A DNA stretch of 64,000 nucleotides from Rhabditoides inermis (Eukaryota > Nematoda > Chromadorea > Rhabditida > Rhabditidae): positions 323,501 through 387,500 of the forward strand of contig CAWZYM010000079.1 in the NCBI GenBank assembly GCA_963966185.1. The letters run 5' to 3'. Each line of letters begins with the position of its first letter. Positions within the stretch are counted from its first letter, which is position 1. This document shows, piece by piece, positions 1 through 11,191 of the stretch. The translations under genes and the position numbers were made by a program. Below the pieces are notes generated by a model. It was not told the origin of the DNA. It was given only the letters and a program-made list of their open reading frames with translations, and did no database searches.

Positions 1-142
1 GCTTTCATTGTTACTCTGTAACCCTGATTATGGCGAGCGTGGTGATTATTCTCTCATCGTAACCCTTTTTTCATTAACGAGTCAAATTCTTCTTCTATGT
101 CACCCATGCTTCCAGATCGAATGTCTTGACTCCTAGTTTCAG

Positions 143-390
143 GATCTGCCCCATTCCTGATCGCTTTTCTTTCGTGTGCCTACTGGACACAGTACGGTCT
201 CTCAAAGGGCGACCAGGTATCGATTGAATTGATTGATTGATTATTGATCGATATCGATTCACTCATTCAGGTGGTGATCACCGTCAACTTTGTCGGTCTG
301 TCTATGCAGTCGGCCTATCTGGCGTACTACTACTGTATGACGAGGAATAAGGTGAGAGAGAGAGGCAGAGAGAGAGAGAGAGAGGGGGGG

Positions 391-441
<51 letters not shown>

Positions 442-863
442 AGAGAGGTTTTTTCTTGCAGCGCTGGCTGAACCGCATCATCCTTTGCGAGTTCCTTCTA
501 ATCGCAGCTATGGAGTACGCTGTGCGATGGGCCGAGTTCGACAATGGGGTGCGTATCTTTGTTTATTGATGTTTTCTATTAATTTGAATGTATGCAGTTT
601 ACAGAGAGAGGGAGCATGCAAATAATGTGCGTCTCTTCCTACCATGAGTAACTCATTTCTTCTTTTACCAGATACTCTTTTCTCGACAACTTGACCTAAG
701 AACTTGGCCAAGTTTCCCCCTTTCAGTTCCTGGATGAGCTTGGCGCTGCGTGCTGCGCACTCAACATCATCAACATCGCCGCCCCGCTATTCGCACTCGG
801 AGAGGTATGCGGGCGCTCTCTCTCTCTCTCTCTCTCTTTCTCCCTCCCTCCCTCTCTCTCCCT

Positions 864-917
<54 letters not shown>

Positions 918-1215
918 CCCCCCCCTCAGGTCCTCCGCACCAAGAGTGCCGAGTCGCTCCCTCTCCCCCTCATCGTCGCTTGCTTCGTCGTCTCGTGTCA
1001 GTGGCTGCTCTACGGCATTATCGTCGACGACTGGGTGATTCGGGTGAGTGGGCGGGGCTTGCGGGGGCGTGGCGTCGTATCTCTGGTCGTTTCAGTACCC
1101 CAACTACGCGGCGGTTGTGTTGTCGATGGTGCAGTTGTCCCTGGTGGCTGTCTATGGTCGGGCTCCGCCTACTTCCCGCGGTCTTCCCACAAAGGTTCCC
1201 TATCATGAGCTCTAA
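143..1215 (+). CDS. swt: SWEET (MtN3/saliva, SLC50) sugar transporter, 5' end not resolved
   Basis: Sugars Will Eventually be Exported Transporter, a seven-helix membrane uniporter for mono- and disaccharides. Exons read at 143-216, 271-351, 462-548, 727-804, 930-1043 and 1096-1215 (TAA). The first gives SAPFLIAFLSCAYWTQYGL, the family's first MtN3 repeat (xxAPFLxxFxSxxxWxxYG). The next gives QSAYLAYYYCMTRNK, and later exons give NIINIAAPLFALGEVLRTKS and the second-repeat core LPLIVACFVVSCQWLLYG, followed by YPNYAAVVLSMVQL. These match the triple-helix-bundle repeats of animal SWEETs. The initiating exon was not identified; an ATG at 31 does not join in phase. Introns 352-461 and 805-929 are (GA)n and (CT)n microsatellites. 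A polyadenylation signal AATAAA lies near 1468. Family assignment is secure; the paralogue is not. Confidence 0.9.
338..433 (+). repeat. (GA)n microsatellite at a 5' splice site
   Basis: A GA run begins directly at the donor (GTGAGAGAGA) of the SWEET intron 352-461 and continues for about 80 nt. Translations of it on either strand are RERERE/SLSLSL artefacts. Confidence 0.85.
809..913 (+). repeat. (CT)n microsatellite upstream of a 3' splice site
   Basis: CT run with C-rich interruptions filling intron 805-929 of the SWEET gene and merging into the polypyrimidine tract before the acceptor at 929. Confidence 0.85.
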
Positions 1216-1319
1216 GCTCCGCCCACCTTCCTCCTGTCTGTTTTTTTGTGGGCTTTCTTCTTACTCGTATACAGTCTCACACTTCTCACACCTTATTCCA
1301 CTATGACCATACTTGTTTT

Positions 1320-1500
1320 TTGTTGATGACGTCACTGTATCTTTCCCTATCAACTCTCAATGGTGCGATCTTTGCCTTCTTTGACTGATGAGACGCGTTT
1401 GTTGGTTACTGTTTGGGTATTGTAATAATGTATTACTCGAAACTGTCTGTGATATGTGATGATCCTAATAAACGGGTACACGTATTGTTTTCATTGAAGG
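1320..1500 (+). repeat. Diverged dispersed repeat, copy 1
   Basis: The 3' flank of the SWEET gene matches 6375-6545 in the same orientation. Both start TGTTGATGACGTCA, share GTGCCTTC-like and CTGTGATA-like blocks in the same order and end with AAACGGGTACACGT. The rest of 1216-1756 holds no gene that I can see; it carries the SWEET 3' UTR and this repeat. Confidence 0.6.
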
Positions 1501-1699
1501 GGCGAATCTTTGTTTGGATGTTATTCATTACGTAATCAGATCTCACAACGGTTCTAGTTACTTCGTGAGTAAAGAAATACAGCTAACGCTGAAAAAAATC
1601 TGCTGGTCGACTGAATTTCGTTTCGAATTTTAGAGATATTATAGCTAAATGGGCCCAGGGAAACGTGCTTTGCAGGGTAGTTGCACGTTTTTTAGTCTT

Positions 1700-1767
1700 C
1701 AGCTGTGATCAGAAGAAGACGCGGCAATAGCGCAAAAGACAAGAGAGACAGACGGATAGTGTTTATT
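1700..1767 (+). repeat. Dispersed repeat F, copy 1
   Basis: Shares AGAAGAAGACG, GCAATAGCG and AGACAGACGGATAG with segments at about 16046-16110, 16686-16760 and 18354-18431. It also contains TTTATT at 1762-1767, which is AATAAA on the minus strand and would serve the RING gene ending at 1815. Confidence 0.55.
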
Positions 1768-1814
1768 GTAAAATGTAAGTGATAAACATAGGTGTAAGAA
1801 TAATCAGCCAATCG

Positions 1815-1906
1815 CTATCCCTTGGTCCTCTTCGTGATGCTACGGCTGCTCTCTAAAATGAATGTTGAGGGAAAGAGGGGAGAGAGAGGGGGGAAGAGAG
1901 AAGGGG

Positions 1907-1954
<48 letters not shown>

Positions 1955-4900
1955 ATACTCATGGAGCGCTTCGTAGCGGAGCGAATAGAGCGCTCCGATA
2001 CCGCCACGGCAGTTTTTACGTCACTTTCATCGTTGTGCCGAGCTCTTTTATCCTTCTTGACTGATTTCGACAGGACACTCTCTGATATGAAATCTGCGGG
2101 ATTGGACGAATATGACCGCATACTGTTTGACTTGTCGGATCTGCCAGGAACCCGGACACTCTTGCGAGAGACCTTCTTACTGGGAGAATGCGTAGACCGA
2201 CTCTCTGAACAGTAAGTAATACATGTATCAAGACAGATACAGTGGTGGCCAGTCAAACGACCTCCTTCGACCGAATTCGGCCGAAAACGACTAAATGAAA
2301 ACAAAGCCCTTTCGCGAGTTTCCGTTGAGCTACAGAGTTCTAGTTTAGTGGAATCGAACCCTCTGCAAGTGATCTATCCAGATGCATAGTTTGTTCCAGT
2401 TGGAAGGGTTTCCAAATCATGTTTTCCTACTCTCCATTTCGACCCCTTCCTGTAACTCTAACTCACTTGTCCTGTTTAGTGTTGGCATTTCAACATCGCG
2501 TTCGCTGCTCGAAGAAAGGTGTGTCGGCGCAGGAGCACCTATAAGAACAGTAAAAACTAACATAATTAAAAAAAAAAAAAAAACAACTCACGCATCGACT
2601 TTTTCGAACGACGGGAGGAAGTGGCGACATCAGAAATGGCATAGTTACTCCTCGAAGCAGTGGCACGGGTCCTCGGGGCAGTCACGGGGGTCCTCGGGGC
2701 AGTCACACCGGCGGCAGCGGGAGTAGGATTGATCTGGCGACGGCTTTCCGAAGTGGCAGAGTTGCTCCTCGAAGCAGTGGCAGGGGTCCTCGAAGCAGTC
2801 ACGGGGGTCCTCGGAGCAGTCACGGGGGTCCTCGGGGCAGTCACACCGGCGGCAGCGGGAGTCGGATTGATCTGGCGACGGCTTTCCGAAGTGGCAGAGT
2901 TGCTCCTCGAAGCAGTGGCAGGGGTCCTCGAAGCAGTCACGGCGGTCCTCGGAGCAGTCACGGGGGTCCTCGGGGCAGTCACACCGGCGGCAGCGGGAGT
3001 CGGATTGATCTGGCGACGGCTTTCCGAAGTGGCAGAGTTGCTCCTCGAAGCAGTGGCAGGGGTCCTCGAAGCAGTCACGGGGGTCCTCGGAGCAGTCACG
3101 GGGGTCCTCGGGGCAGTCACACCGGCGGCAGCGGGAGTCGGATTGATCTGGCGACGGCTTTCCGAAGTGGCAGAGTTGCTCCTCGAAGCAGTGGCAGGGG
3201 TCCTCGAAGCAGTCACGGGGGTCCTCGGGGCAGTCACGGGGGTTCTCGGGGCAGTCACACCGGCGGCAGCGGGAGTCGGGTTGATCTGGCGACGGCTTTC
3301 CGAAGTGGCAGAGTTGCTCCTCGAAGCAGTGGCAGGGGTCCTCGGGGCAGTCACGGGGGTCCTCGGGGCAGTCACACCGGCGGCAGCGGGAGTCGGATTG
3401 ATCTGGCGACGGCTTTCCGAAGTGGCAGAGTTGCTTCTCGAAGCAGTGGCAGGGGTCCTCGGAGCAGTCACGGGGGTCCTCGGGGCAGTCACGGGGGTCC
3501 TCGGGGCAGTCACACCGGCGGCAGCGGGAGTCGGGTTGATCTGGCGACGGCTTTCAGAAGTGGCAGAGTTGCTCCTCGAAGCAGTGGCAGGGGTCCTCGG
3601 GGCAGTCACGGGGGTCCTCGGGGCAGTCACACCGGCGGCAGCGGGAGTCGGATTGATCTGGCGACGGCTTTCCGAAGTGGCAGAGTTGCTTCTCGAAGCA
3701 GTGGCAGGGGTCCTCGGAGCAGTCACGGGGGTCCTCGGGGCAGTCACGGGGGTCCTCGGGGCAGTCACACCGGCGGCAGCGGGAGTCGGGTTGATCTGGC
3801 GACGGCTTTCCGAAGTGGCAGAGTTGCTCCTCGAAGCAGTGGCAGGGGTCCTCGGGGCAGTCACGGGGGTCCTCGGGGCAGTCACACCGGCGGCAGCGGG
3901 AGTCGGATTGATCTGGCGACGGCTTTCCGAAGTGGCAGAGTTGCTTCTCGAAGCAGTGGCAGGGGTCCTCGGAGCAGTCACGGGGGTCCTCGGGGCAGTC
4001 ACGGGGGTCCTCGGGGCAGTCACACCGGCGGCAGCGGGAGTCGGGTTGATCTGGCGACGGCTTTCAGAAGTGGCAGAGTTGCTCCTCGAAGCAGTGGCAG
4101 GGGTCCTCGGGGCAGTCACGGGGGTCCTCGGGGCAGTCACACCGGCGGCAGCGGGAGTCGGATTGATCTGGCGACGGCTTTCCGAAGTGGCAGAGTTGCT
4201 TCTCGAAGCAGTGGCAGGGGTCCTCGGAGCAGTCACGGGGGTCCTCGGGGCAGTCACGGGGGTCCTCGGGGCAGTCACACCGGCGGCAGCGGGAGTCGGG
4301 TTGATCTGGCGACGGCTTTCAGAAGTGGCAGAGTTGCTCCTCGAAGCAGTGGCAGGGGTCCTCGGGGCAGTCACGGGGGTCCTCGGGGCAGTCACACCGG
4401 CGGCAGCGGGAGTCGGATTGATCTGGCGACGGCTTTCCGAAGTGGCAGAGTTGCTTCTCGAAGCAGTGGCAGGGGTCCTCGGAGCAGTCACGGGGGTCCT
4501 CGGGGCAGTCACGGGGGTCCTCGGGGCAGTCACGGGGGTCCTCGGGGCAGTCACACCGGCGGCAGCGGGATTTGGGTTGATCTGGCGACGGCTTTCCGAA
4601 GTGGCAGAGTTACTCCTCGAAGCAGTGGCAGGGGTCCTCGGGGCAGTCACGGGGGTCCTCGGGGCAGTCACACCGGCGGTAGCGGGATTTGGGTTGATCT
4701 GGCGACGGCTTTCCGAAGTGGCAGAGTTACTCCTCGAAGCAGTGGCAGGGGTCCTCGGGGCAGTCACGGGGGTCCTCGGGGCAGTCACACCGGCGGTAGC
4801 GGGATTTGGGTTGATCTGACGACGGCTTTCCGAAGTGGCAGAGTCACTTCTCGAAGCAGTGGCAGGAGTCCTCGGGGCAGTCACGGGGGTCCTCGGGGCA

Positions 4901-6123
4901 GTCACGGGGGTCCTCGGGGCAGTCACACCGGCGGTAGCGGGATTTGGGTTGATCTGGCGACGGCTTTCCGAAGTGGCAGAGTTACTCCTTGAAGCAGTGG
5001 CAGGGGTCCTCGGGGCAGTCACGGGGGTCCTCGGGGCAGTCACACCGGCGGTAGCGGGATTTGGGTTGATCTGGCGACGGCTTTCCGAAGTGGCAGAGTC
5101 ACTTCTCGAAGCAGTGGCAGGAGTCCTCGGGGCAGTCACGGGGGTCCTCGGGGCAGTCACGGAGGTCCTCGGGGCAGCGGGAGTCGGGTTGATCTGGCGA
5201 CGGCTCCGAACAGTCGGGTCGACTGATGCTCTGCGAGAGCGCACAGACGAAACCAGCTGGTTGATCGGAGCGTGAACGGTCGGTGGAGGAAAGGGATTGC
5301 GAATGGTCCTCGCCGCACTGAGAGAGCGAGCGCGGGTGGATTCGACAGAGAGACTGGGACGACCGCCGCCAAGCACACTCTCCACGTCTCTGAAATGATA
5401 CACTTTAGAAACGCTATCCCCAACATGCACTACCTCTGCATTTCCGCCTCCACTTTGTCCATCTCTCGCCTCTCGTCTTCCGAACGACGCAGCTCTGGAG
5501 GAAAGCGTACTCATCGCATTGTTTTCACACCTGGATTATTGGCAAGAATCTTCTCGATCAGCTGATTCGTCAGACCGTCTTTCTTGATTTCGGCAGTCGG
5601 TGCGCGACACTAAAGGCGATGTCAATTGACTCGTAGACCAAACTACAGAATACAAGCTACAAACTATAACTAATACAACTCACCACGGAGCACTTAATCG
5701 GCTGATTCGAGCGTGCCCACTGGTACTCGCAAGAGGTGCAGAAGCGGTGAAGACACGGTAGCAGCCTGACATCAGATACGGTATGGACTACTGTAGCTAC
5801 AGTAACTGGAACTCACGCGACAGGCTTGTACATGACGCTCATGCATATGGCGCATTTCAGCATGTCTCCTAGGGCAGACGAGAGAGCGAGGGAGGGGGTA
5901 GGGGGAGAGGGAGCAGGGGAGACGGAGGGGTCCGCGCCCGCAGAGGACCGCTGTGTGAGATTGTTAGGAGGGAGGAAGATTGAGTGAGAATAAATAATAA
6001 AGACTAAATAAAATAGGACAGAAGGATATGGGCATCCTATACCTGAGTGTTTCCGTCAATCTCATGAGCGTCACTGTCGGGTGTGACAGCGACAGCCGGC
6101 GTTCGAGAGAGCAGACCACCCAT
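1815..6123 (-). CDS. CHFR-like RING-finger protein with a large tandem-repeat tail (probable E3 ubiquitin ligase)
   Basis: Nine exons on the minus strand join in phase from ATG at 6123 to TAG at 1815: 6123-6043, 5950-5817, 5765-5684, 5609-5531, 5494-5434, 5389-2592, 2538-2467, 2204-1959 and 1852-1815, 3591 nt or 1196 aa. Residues of about 70-115 form a C3HC4 RING: MLKCAICMSVMYKPVA, then LLPCLHRFCTSCEYQW and CSVCRAPTAEI. The following LTNQLIEKILANNP resembles the segment after the RING in CHFR (NHILNNLVEAYL). Unlike CHFR there is no FHA domain before the RING and no cysteine-rich/PBZ region after it. About 20 copies of a 39/46-residue Thr/Pro/Ser/Arg repeat follow, then a Ser/Arg/Lys-rich tail ending SSRSITKRTKG. 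Introns are as short as 36 nt. E3 activity is inferred from the RING; the role of the tail is unknown. Confidence 0.88.
1894..1952 (-). repeat. (CT)n (sense strand) microsatellite in last intron of the RING gene
   Basis: GA on the plus strand, therefore CT on the gene's sense strand, inside intron 1853-1958. Confidence 0.8.
2640..5250 (-). repeat. Coding higher-order tandem repeat (117 bp and 138 bp units alternating as a 255 bp unit)
   Basis: The basic unit encodes TAPRTPVTAPRTPATAS followed by RSNSATSESRRQINP and TPAAAGV (39 aa, 117 bp). A longer form carries one extra seven-residue TAPRTPV block (46 aa, 138 bp). About 20 units are present. In the middle the two forms alternate strictly: a diagnostic variant (GTTGCTTCTCG on the plus strand) recurs at 3431, 3686, 3941, 4196 and 4451, exactly every 255 bp. 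Edge units are more diverged (NPNPATAGV at the N-terminal end, TASRTPA at the C-terminal end). Every unit length is a multiple of three, so copy number can change without shifting the frame. Confidence 0.92.
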
Positions 6124-6374
6124 GAGAATGGGAGGAAGGCAATGATGAAGTTATTTGCAGCTTTTGATTTTCTACTTTGATAAACTGATTCATCAGAATA
6201 TAATCACATCACACATATCTTCTTTTGAATAGGAGACGAAAAATGGAACCATTTCCCCCCTGGGCGAACAAATCACGAAATCTCGTTTCTCGTTCCATCC
6301 TAAAAAAAATGTATCTCCCAAAAGTATCACACATACTATCATCATTGAGCTTAATAGTTTCCCGTTATCATCTT

Positions 6375-6545
6375 GAATGTTGATGACGTCAGTTCTTTTC
6401 TCCCGATAATTTCGTTCCATGGCAATCTGTGCCTTCATTGAGACAGATTCCTTGATTATTATTTATTGTAAAACTGTAATGCTCAAAATTGACTGTGATA
6501 CAAGATGATAAACGGGTACACGTGGTTATTAATAACAGATGATAA
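6375..6545 (+). repeat. Diverged dispersed repeat, copy 2
   Basis: Partner of the segment at 1320-1500. It lies between the 5' end of the RING gene and the 3' end of the MSP-domain gene, a stretch (6124-6570) with no other feature that I can see. Confidence 0.55.
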
Positions 6546-6570
6546 CAAGGTGACGCCATTGCTTGTGACG

Positions 6571-7018
6571 TCACTCGGCGCTGGGCAGCTTCTCCGAGTT
6601 GTCGTTGTGCTTGTCGGGATCGTAGTCCTCCTCCTTCTCTGAAAACGATGGTGACGTCATCAATCGATAACCTATCTATCTCTCCCCCCCTCTCTCTCTC
6701 TCTCTCTCTACCTGGCTGTCCCTCTTTATCGAGTGCTGGAGCGAGAATGGTGAGTCGATTGTGCGGACGAGAGCACGTCTTATAGGGCTGGGACAATTTA
6801 CAGTAATCCAGATAAGCGTATACTATATACCTGCTCAGTGAAGCGCACGCCGAGATGAAGAATCCAGCGGAATCGATCCGCCTGCTCGCGAAGCACCTGG
6901 TATACGGTACATACCGTAGTACTACAGTCTTCCCTACCACGCGGATACGGTAGTTGGTGAACGACTCCTGTTTGAGCCACTCAGCGCGCCGCTCAGAGAC
7001 CTGATATAGGAGAGAATG

Positions 7019-7055
<37 letters not shown>

Positions 7056-7691
7056 CTCACGAGCATGTGGTAGATACTGTAGACGAAAGCGCAGTCGTCG
7101 GGAATGCTCGGGCTCTTGCTCTTGAACGAGAAATAGACGTTCACAGATTGCTGCAAGAGGATACTGCACTTTGGATTACTGTATAATACCGTACCTTTCC
7201 CATGATCATTCCGACCTTGGGGGTGACGAAGAAGCACGTAGGAGGCGGGCGTCGAATCGAGAAAAGCAGCGGCTGCAACGGGGTACTGTAGACGGAGCGG
7301 CATACGGTATGCGGGGTACGGTACCTTGGAGTTGATGTTGGTGATCTTGAGATGGCAGCACGACTGGCCGGCTGGCATTCCCGCAAACGTCACCCACTCC
7401 TGCTCGCACCTAATCATTCACTGATTATCGATTGATTATCGATTGACTCACGAGATGACGCTGAGTGAGGCGGCGCGTAGATCGGCCAGTTCCTGCAAGG
7501 CGGCGTCGAGGGACGCATCGAACTTGGCGAGCTCGGAGGGAGACGATAGAGGGTTCAGCTGAAACAGAGAGGCTGGATAGGGTCAGACAGATGGTTGGGG
7601 GGGGGGGGGGGGAGAGAGCGCGCACCGTGCGTCCGCTGTTGAGGAGGTACATTTCGCCGGCCTTACGGCGCGCCTTCTCACTCTCGTCCAT
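6571..7691 (-). CDS. MSP-domain protein
   Basis: Minus-strand gene from ATG at 7691 (MDESEKARRKAGEMYLLNSG) to TGA at 6571. The first three exons, 7691-7626, 7558-7452 and 7409 onward, join in phase. The middle holds a major-sperm-protein fold: CCHLKITNINSK, PLLFSIRRPPPTCFFVTPKV, GMIMGKSVNVYFSF, CAFVYSIYHML. This is the seven-strand pattern in which aliphatic and aromatic residues alternate around a Pro-containing strand, as in MSP and VAP proteins. Downstream come a helical region (VSERRAEWLKQESFTNYRIR, LREQADRFRWILHLGVRF) and an acidic tail ending SEKLPSAE. It is not canonical MSP, which is only about 127 aa and lacks these flanks. The start follows TCCAG by one base, suggesting trans-splicing. 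Its 414 bp upstream region is shared with the divergent giant gene at 8105. Function unknown; MSP domains typically mediate protein-protein contact. Confidence 0.82.
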
Positions 7692-8094
7692 TCTGGATTG
7701 GGGAAGGAAGGGGAATGACGGAGACATGCGCAGGGGAAACAATGGATGCGGATGAGGAGAACTTGCAAATGTGAGATGAACCAACTCACCTCCTTCGCCT
7801 CGCTTATTATACCGCTACAGAGAATTGCGTATGACTTCTGAGTATAACAAATGTGTATACTTACTACGTGAAATTTTTTTGCAAAAAATGTTGTTCAAGA
7901 TAAGTATTTTCTAAATACCATATCGTCTACAGTACCTCGTTGCAGCAGAGAAATCAAATCACTATAGTTGTGCAAGTTTCTGCAAAACAACTGAAACCTC
8001 ACTACAATTTAAAAATTACAGTAATTGGCCTAAATTTTCATATTTTTGAACATTTTGTGTTATTTTACTGTTGTGCTATTATTCAATATTTTTC

Positions 8095-8107
8095 ATAGTT
8101 TAGAATG
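8095..8107 (+). promoter_or_regulatory. Likely spliced-leader acceptor at the start of the giant gene
   Basis: TTTTTCATAGTTTAG ends one base before ATG at 8105, and no upstream exon is apparent. The pattern fits nematode trans-splicing. It is inferred from sequence only. Confidence 0.5.
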
Positions 8108-11100
8108 GATGAAACTGCGGATCGATTGAGCACATTAGCCATGAAGTTGGCTGCAGGTTGTGGTTGCCTCATCGTCGAGAAAGCGAAACGTCAAGACGAG
8201 GGTGAGTTGATTTGCTCATACAGTTTGTCTTTTGGTTTTACATAGGTAATATACGTAACATCAACTTCAGCTATACTGGTGGCAGTGTACTTCAACGACA
8301 TCAACTTCTCGGCGCTCTGCGGAGTCGCCATGGCCGCCGATCAAGCCAAGTTGGTCACTCACTTTCACAATCTCTAATATCTGTGAATTCATTTATCTGT
8401 GTATGTATAAACGTCAAATGTACAGTTATTCAGCATTAATACATCTATCGTTGAGGGCGCGTCTTCGCGCGTACTGGAGCCTGGTTCATCGTCTGGTGTC
8501 GATGGGCATTCTGCCGCAGACGGCTGTCGACCAGTCCATAGGCTATGGCATGGTCAAAGTTCACGCCTCTCATGCCTACTGTTCGCAGAGGCGCACTGTT
8601 CCCCCTCAGATGGTATGATTCGTCGATAACATCATTTTCAGTCGATGATAGAGCCGCTGGTCAAGGAGGCGACACCACTCATGGAGCGTCTCATCGACCT
8701 CACATTCCATCGTGCGTAGTGTAGCTTTGTACGATGTTTGATGGGATGCGTTTGCAGTTCCGTCCAACGAGCATGGCGACGTGTTCGTCAAGGACGAGGC
8801 GCGCACCAACGAGGTGGGAATCGCTATCCAATCAGCCACGTTTCTAGCTGCCATTCAGTTCACGAGCCGCATGCTGAACCGAGTGGGCGACTACTGGCAA
8901 CATCACGCGCTGCCCGATCCGAGGAGCGGCGAGGGAAAGGAGAAGAAGACCGACGATGTCGAGACGCCTCCTGTCGCCACTTCCACGTCTCGATCTTCGG
9001 TCAGTTTATCTTGCGTAGAGATTCCTAACCGTCGTTCAGACTCTACCGAAGGATCCGCGCACGGCGTCGCGGGAGCCGATGCAGCGTCTGATGGACGCGT
9101 ACTACGACCAGAACAACCTGCCGCGGGAGGAGGCGGAGAAGGCGAAGGAGAGGGCGCTCGCCACACCCCGCGCCGCCCACAAGACAAAGCAGCACGTGTC
9201 CGCCACGGTATGTGCTTCTTGGTTAGAGTCCGGTTGGTTCTGGATAACCGTTGACGTTGGCAGCACCTTGTTTCAGCCGGCGCCGCAGAAGAGCGGACGG
9301 TCGCGCAGTCCGCCCGCGAGACGCATGCCCGCCACAGAGAGGGCCGCCAAGAAGGCGACTAGTGGCGGTCTTGCTGCCAACGCTCCACTGGTATGTCCAT
9401 GTCCAGCTGCTTATTTCACAGCATCACTTCGAAGAAGCTGAGGTTATTTACAATGTGATCGTGTTCAGGCGACTCCGGCTCGTTCGAAACGCAAGGCGCG
9501 CATCGACTCATCGTCCGACGAGGAGGAGTACCAGGACGCCTCGCTCCGCGTCCTCCTCACTCCCGCTGGCAAGAAGAAGAAGAAGAAGGCGCGACAGGAG
9601 CGCGAGCCCTCGGTGAGTCGGGCATCTTCGCAGTCCTCCGGAGATCGTGGAAGTCTTCCGAAGATGACAGAGGAGGAGGAGGAGGAGGACGCGGCTGCTA
9701 CGAAGAAGGTTGCCGCTTCGCTCAAGACTCCCAAGGCCAGCAAGAAGAAGGCCCGTGATGAGGTTAGGCTTTGTTCCGCGCATACTCGCCGCCAAGCGTC
9801 CAATTCTATTTTTTGTTGGTAATTTTGTGTCTGTAATATTGGAGTCTCAATCTGAATCCATTTTCGTTAGCGCATTCAGGACGATGATTTTGCACCATCA
9901 CAGCCTCCGAAGAAGCTCGCGTCAACTCTGAAAACACCCAAGGCCAGTAAGAAGAAGGCAGAGAGTGACGATGAGGTGGATACTTTTTTTTCGTTGAAAT
10001 TCCGACGCTGAATTTTATGAGGTGATCTAGGATGATATTTTCTCGCCGCCGTTGAGGAAGATGGCGTGTGCCGCGTCCAAGACAAAGACCCCGAAAGCCG
10101 GCAAGAAAAAGGCGGCGACTTACGATGATGTGAGTGCTCCTAGTGGTGGTGGCCTGCGCCTGATAGCTAGAAAGTTGCATAATTATGTGATATTAATCAC
10201 ATTCTTTACTAGCTTTCCTGCATTCAGGACGACGACTATCCGTCGCCTCCGCCTTCGAAGAAGAACTCTTCTCTCAAGACTCCCAAGGCAGTCAAGAAGA
10301 AGCACTGAGCGAGGATGAAGTCAGTTATTCATATTCTTACGCAGTCGCGCTTATAACTGCTGCATGTAGGAGGATCCCGTTGCGCCTCCTGAGCGAGGAT
10401 GAAGTCAGTTATTCATATTCTTACGCAGTCGCGCTTATAACTGCTGCATGTAGGAGGATCCCGTTGCGCCTCCGAAGGCTGCTACGATGACTCCCAGAGC
10501 GAGCAAGGCGAGTGCAGCGAGTGACGAGAAGAAGGTGGGGTTCTTAAGATGTATGCGTTGTGATATTTTTTCAGGAGGACTCTTCTTGGAACTACGACAT
10601 CTCTCTAGCGGCGATGCAGGCGGATCGTCGCTTTCTGGAGCTGGTTGTGGCCAAGGTGCCAGTGCCTGTGACAAAGGAAGTGCGGAAGGGCACTGGCAAG
10701 ACCAACGTCATCATCCCCGGACAGTTTGTCAAAGCGGCCATCAAGGTGGAACCAGGTGAGCGAGCGCGGCTGCTTCGTTATTTAGGAGAGGTGGAGAGGT
10801 CAGAATCAACTTTTGCTGGCAAAAGATCCTCAGAACGATCTCAGAACGCGCCCTCATTCTCAGAAAGATCCTCAGACTTTTTGACACATACTCGAGTCTG
10901 ACCTGGTCTTTGTCACCGAGTGTGTGCAGGCAAGAGGTTCCCGCTCTACTTCTCGTTTCTGCCGCCGCGTTTCCTGTCCGGCATGAATCCGATTAAAGCC
11001 GACACGCACCCTGACTATCGAGGTGAGTTGCAAGGTCAGCGAGAGTGACCATATAAGGTATTCAGAACTGTACCCCTACACTACAATGGTGGATGCGATG

Positions 11101-11159
11101 CTGGAGCACGGAATCATGACTGAGGGAATGCGCGAGTACTTGCATGAGGACAACGTGCG

Positions 11160-11191
<32 letters not shown>

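Noticed and set aside
2660..5275. Long plus-strand open frames (719 and 146 codons) of the type GVLGAVTGVLGAV opposite the RING gene repeat
   Set aside because: They mirror the minus-strand repeat, whose unit lengths are multiples of three and lack stops on both strands. The minus frame continues through nine phase-matched exons and starts with a RING; the plus frame has no such context.
7250..7330. GTACGGTA-type repeats resembling a regulatory array
   Set aside because: They occur as short scattered motifs in small introns of the MSP gene with no fixed spacing. No claim is possible.
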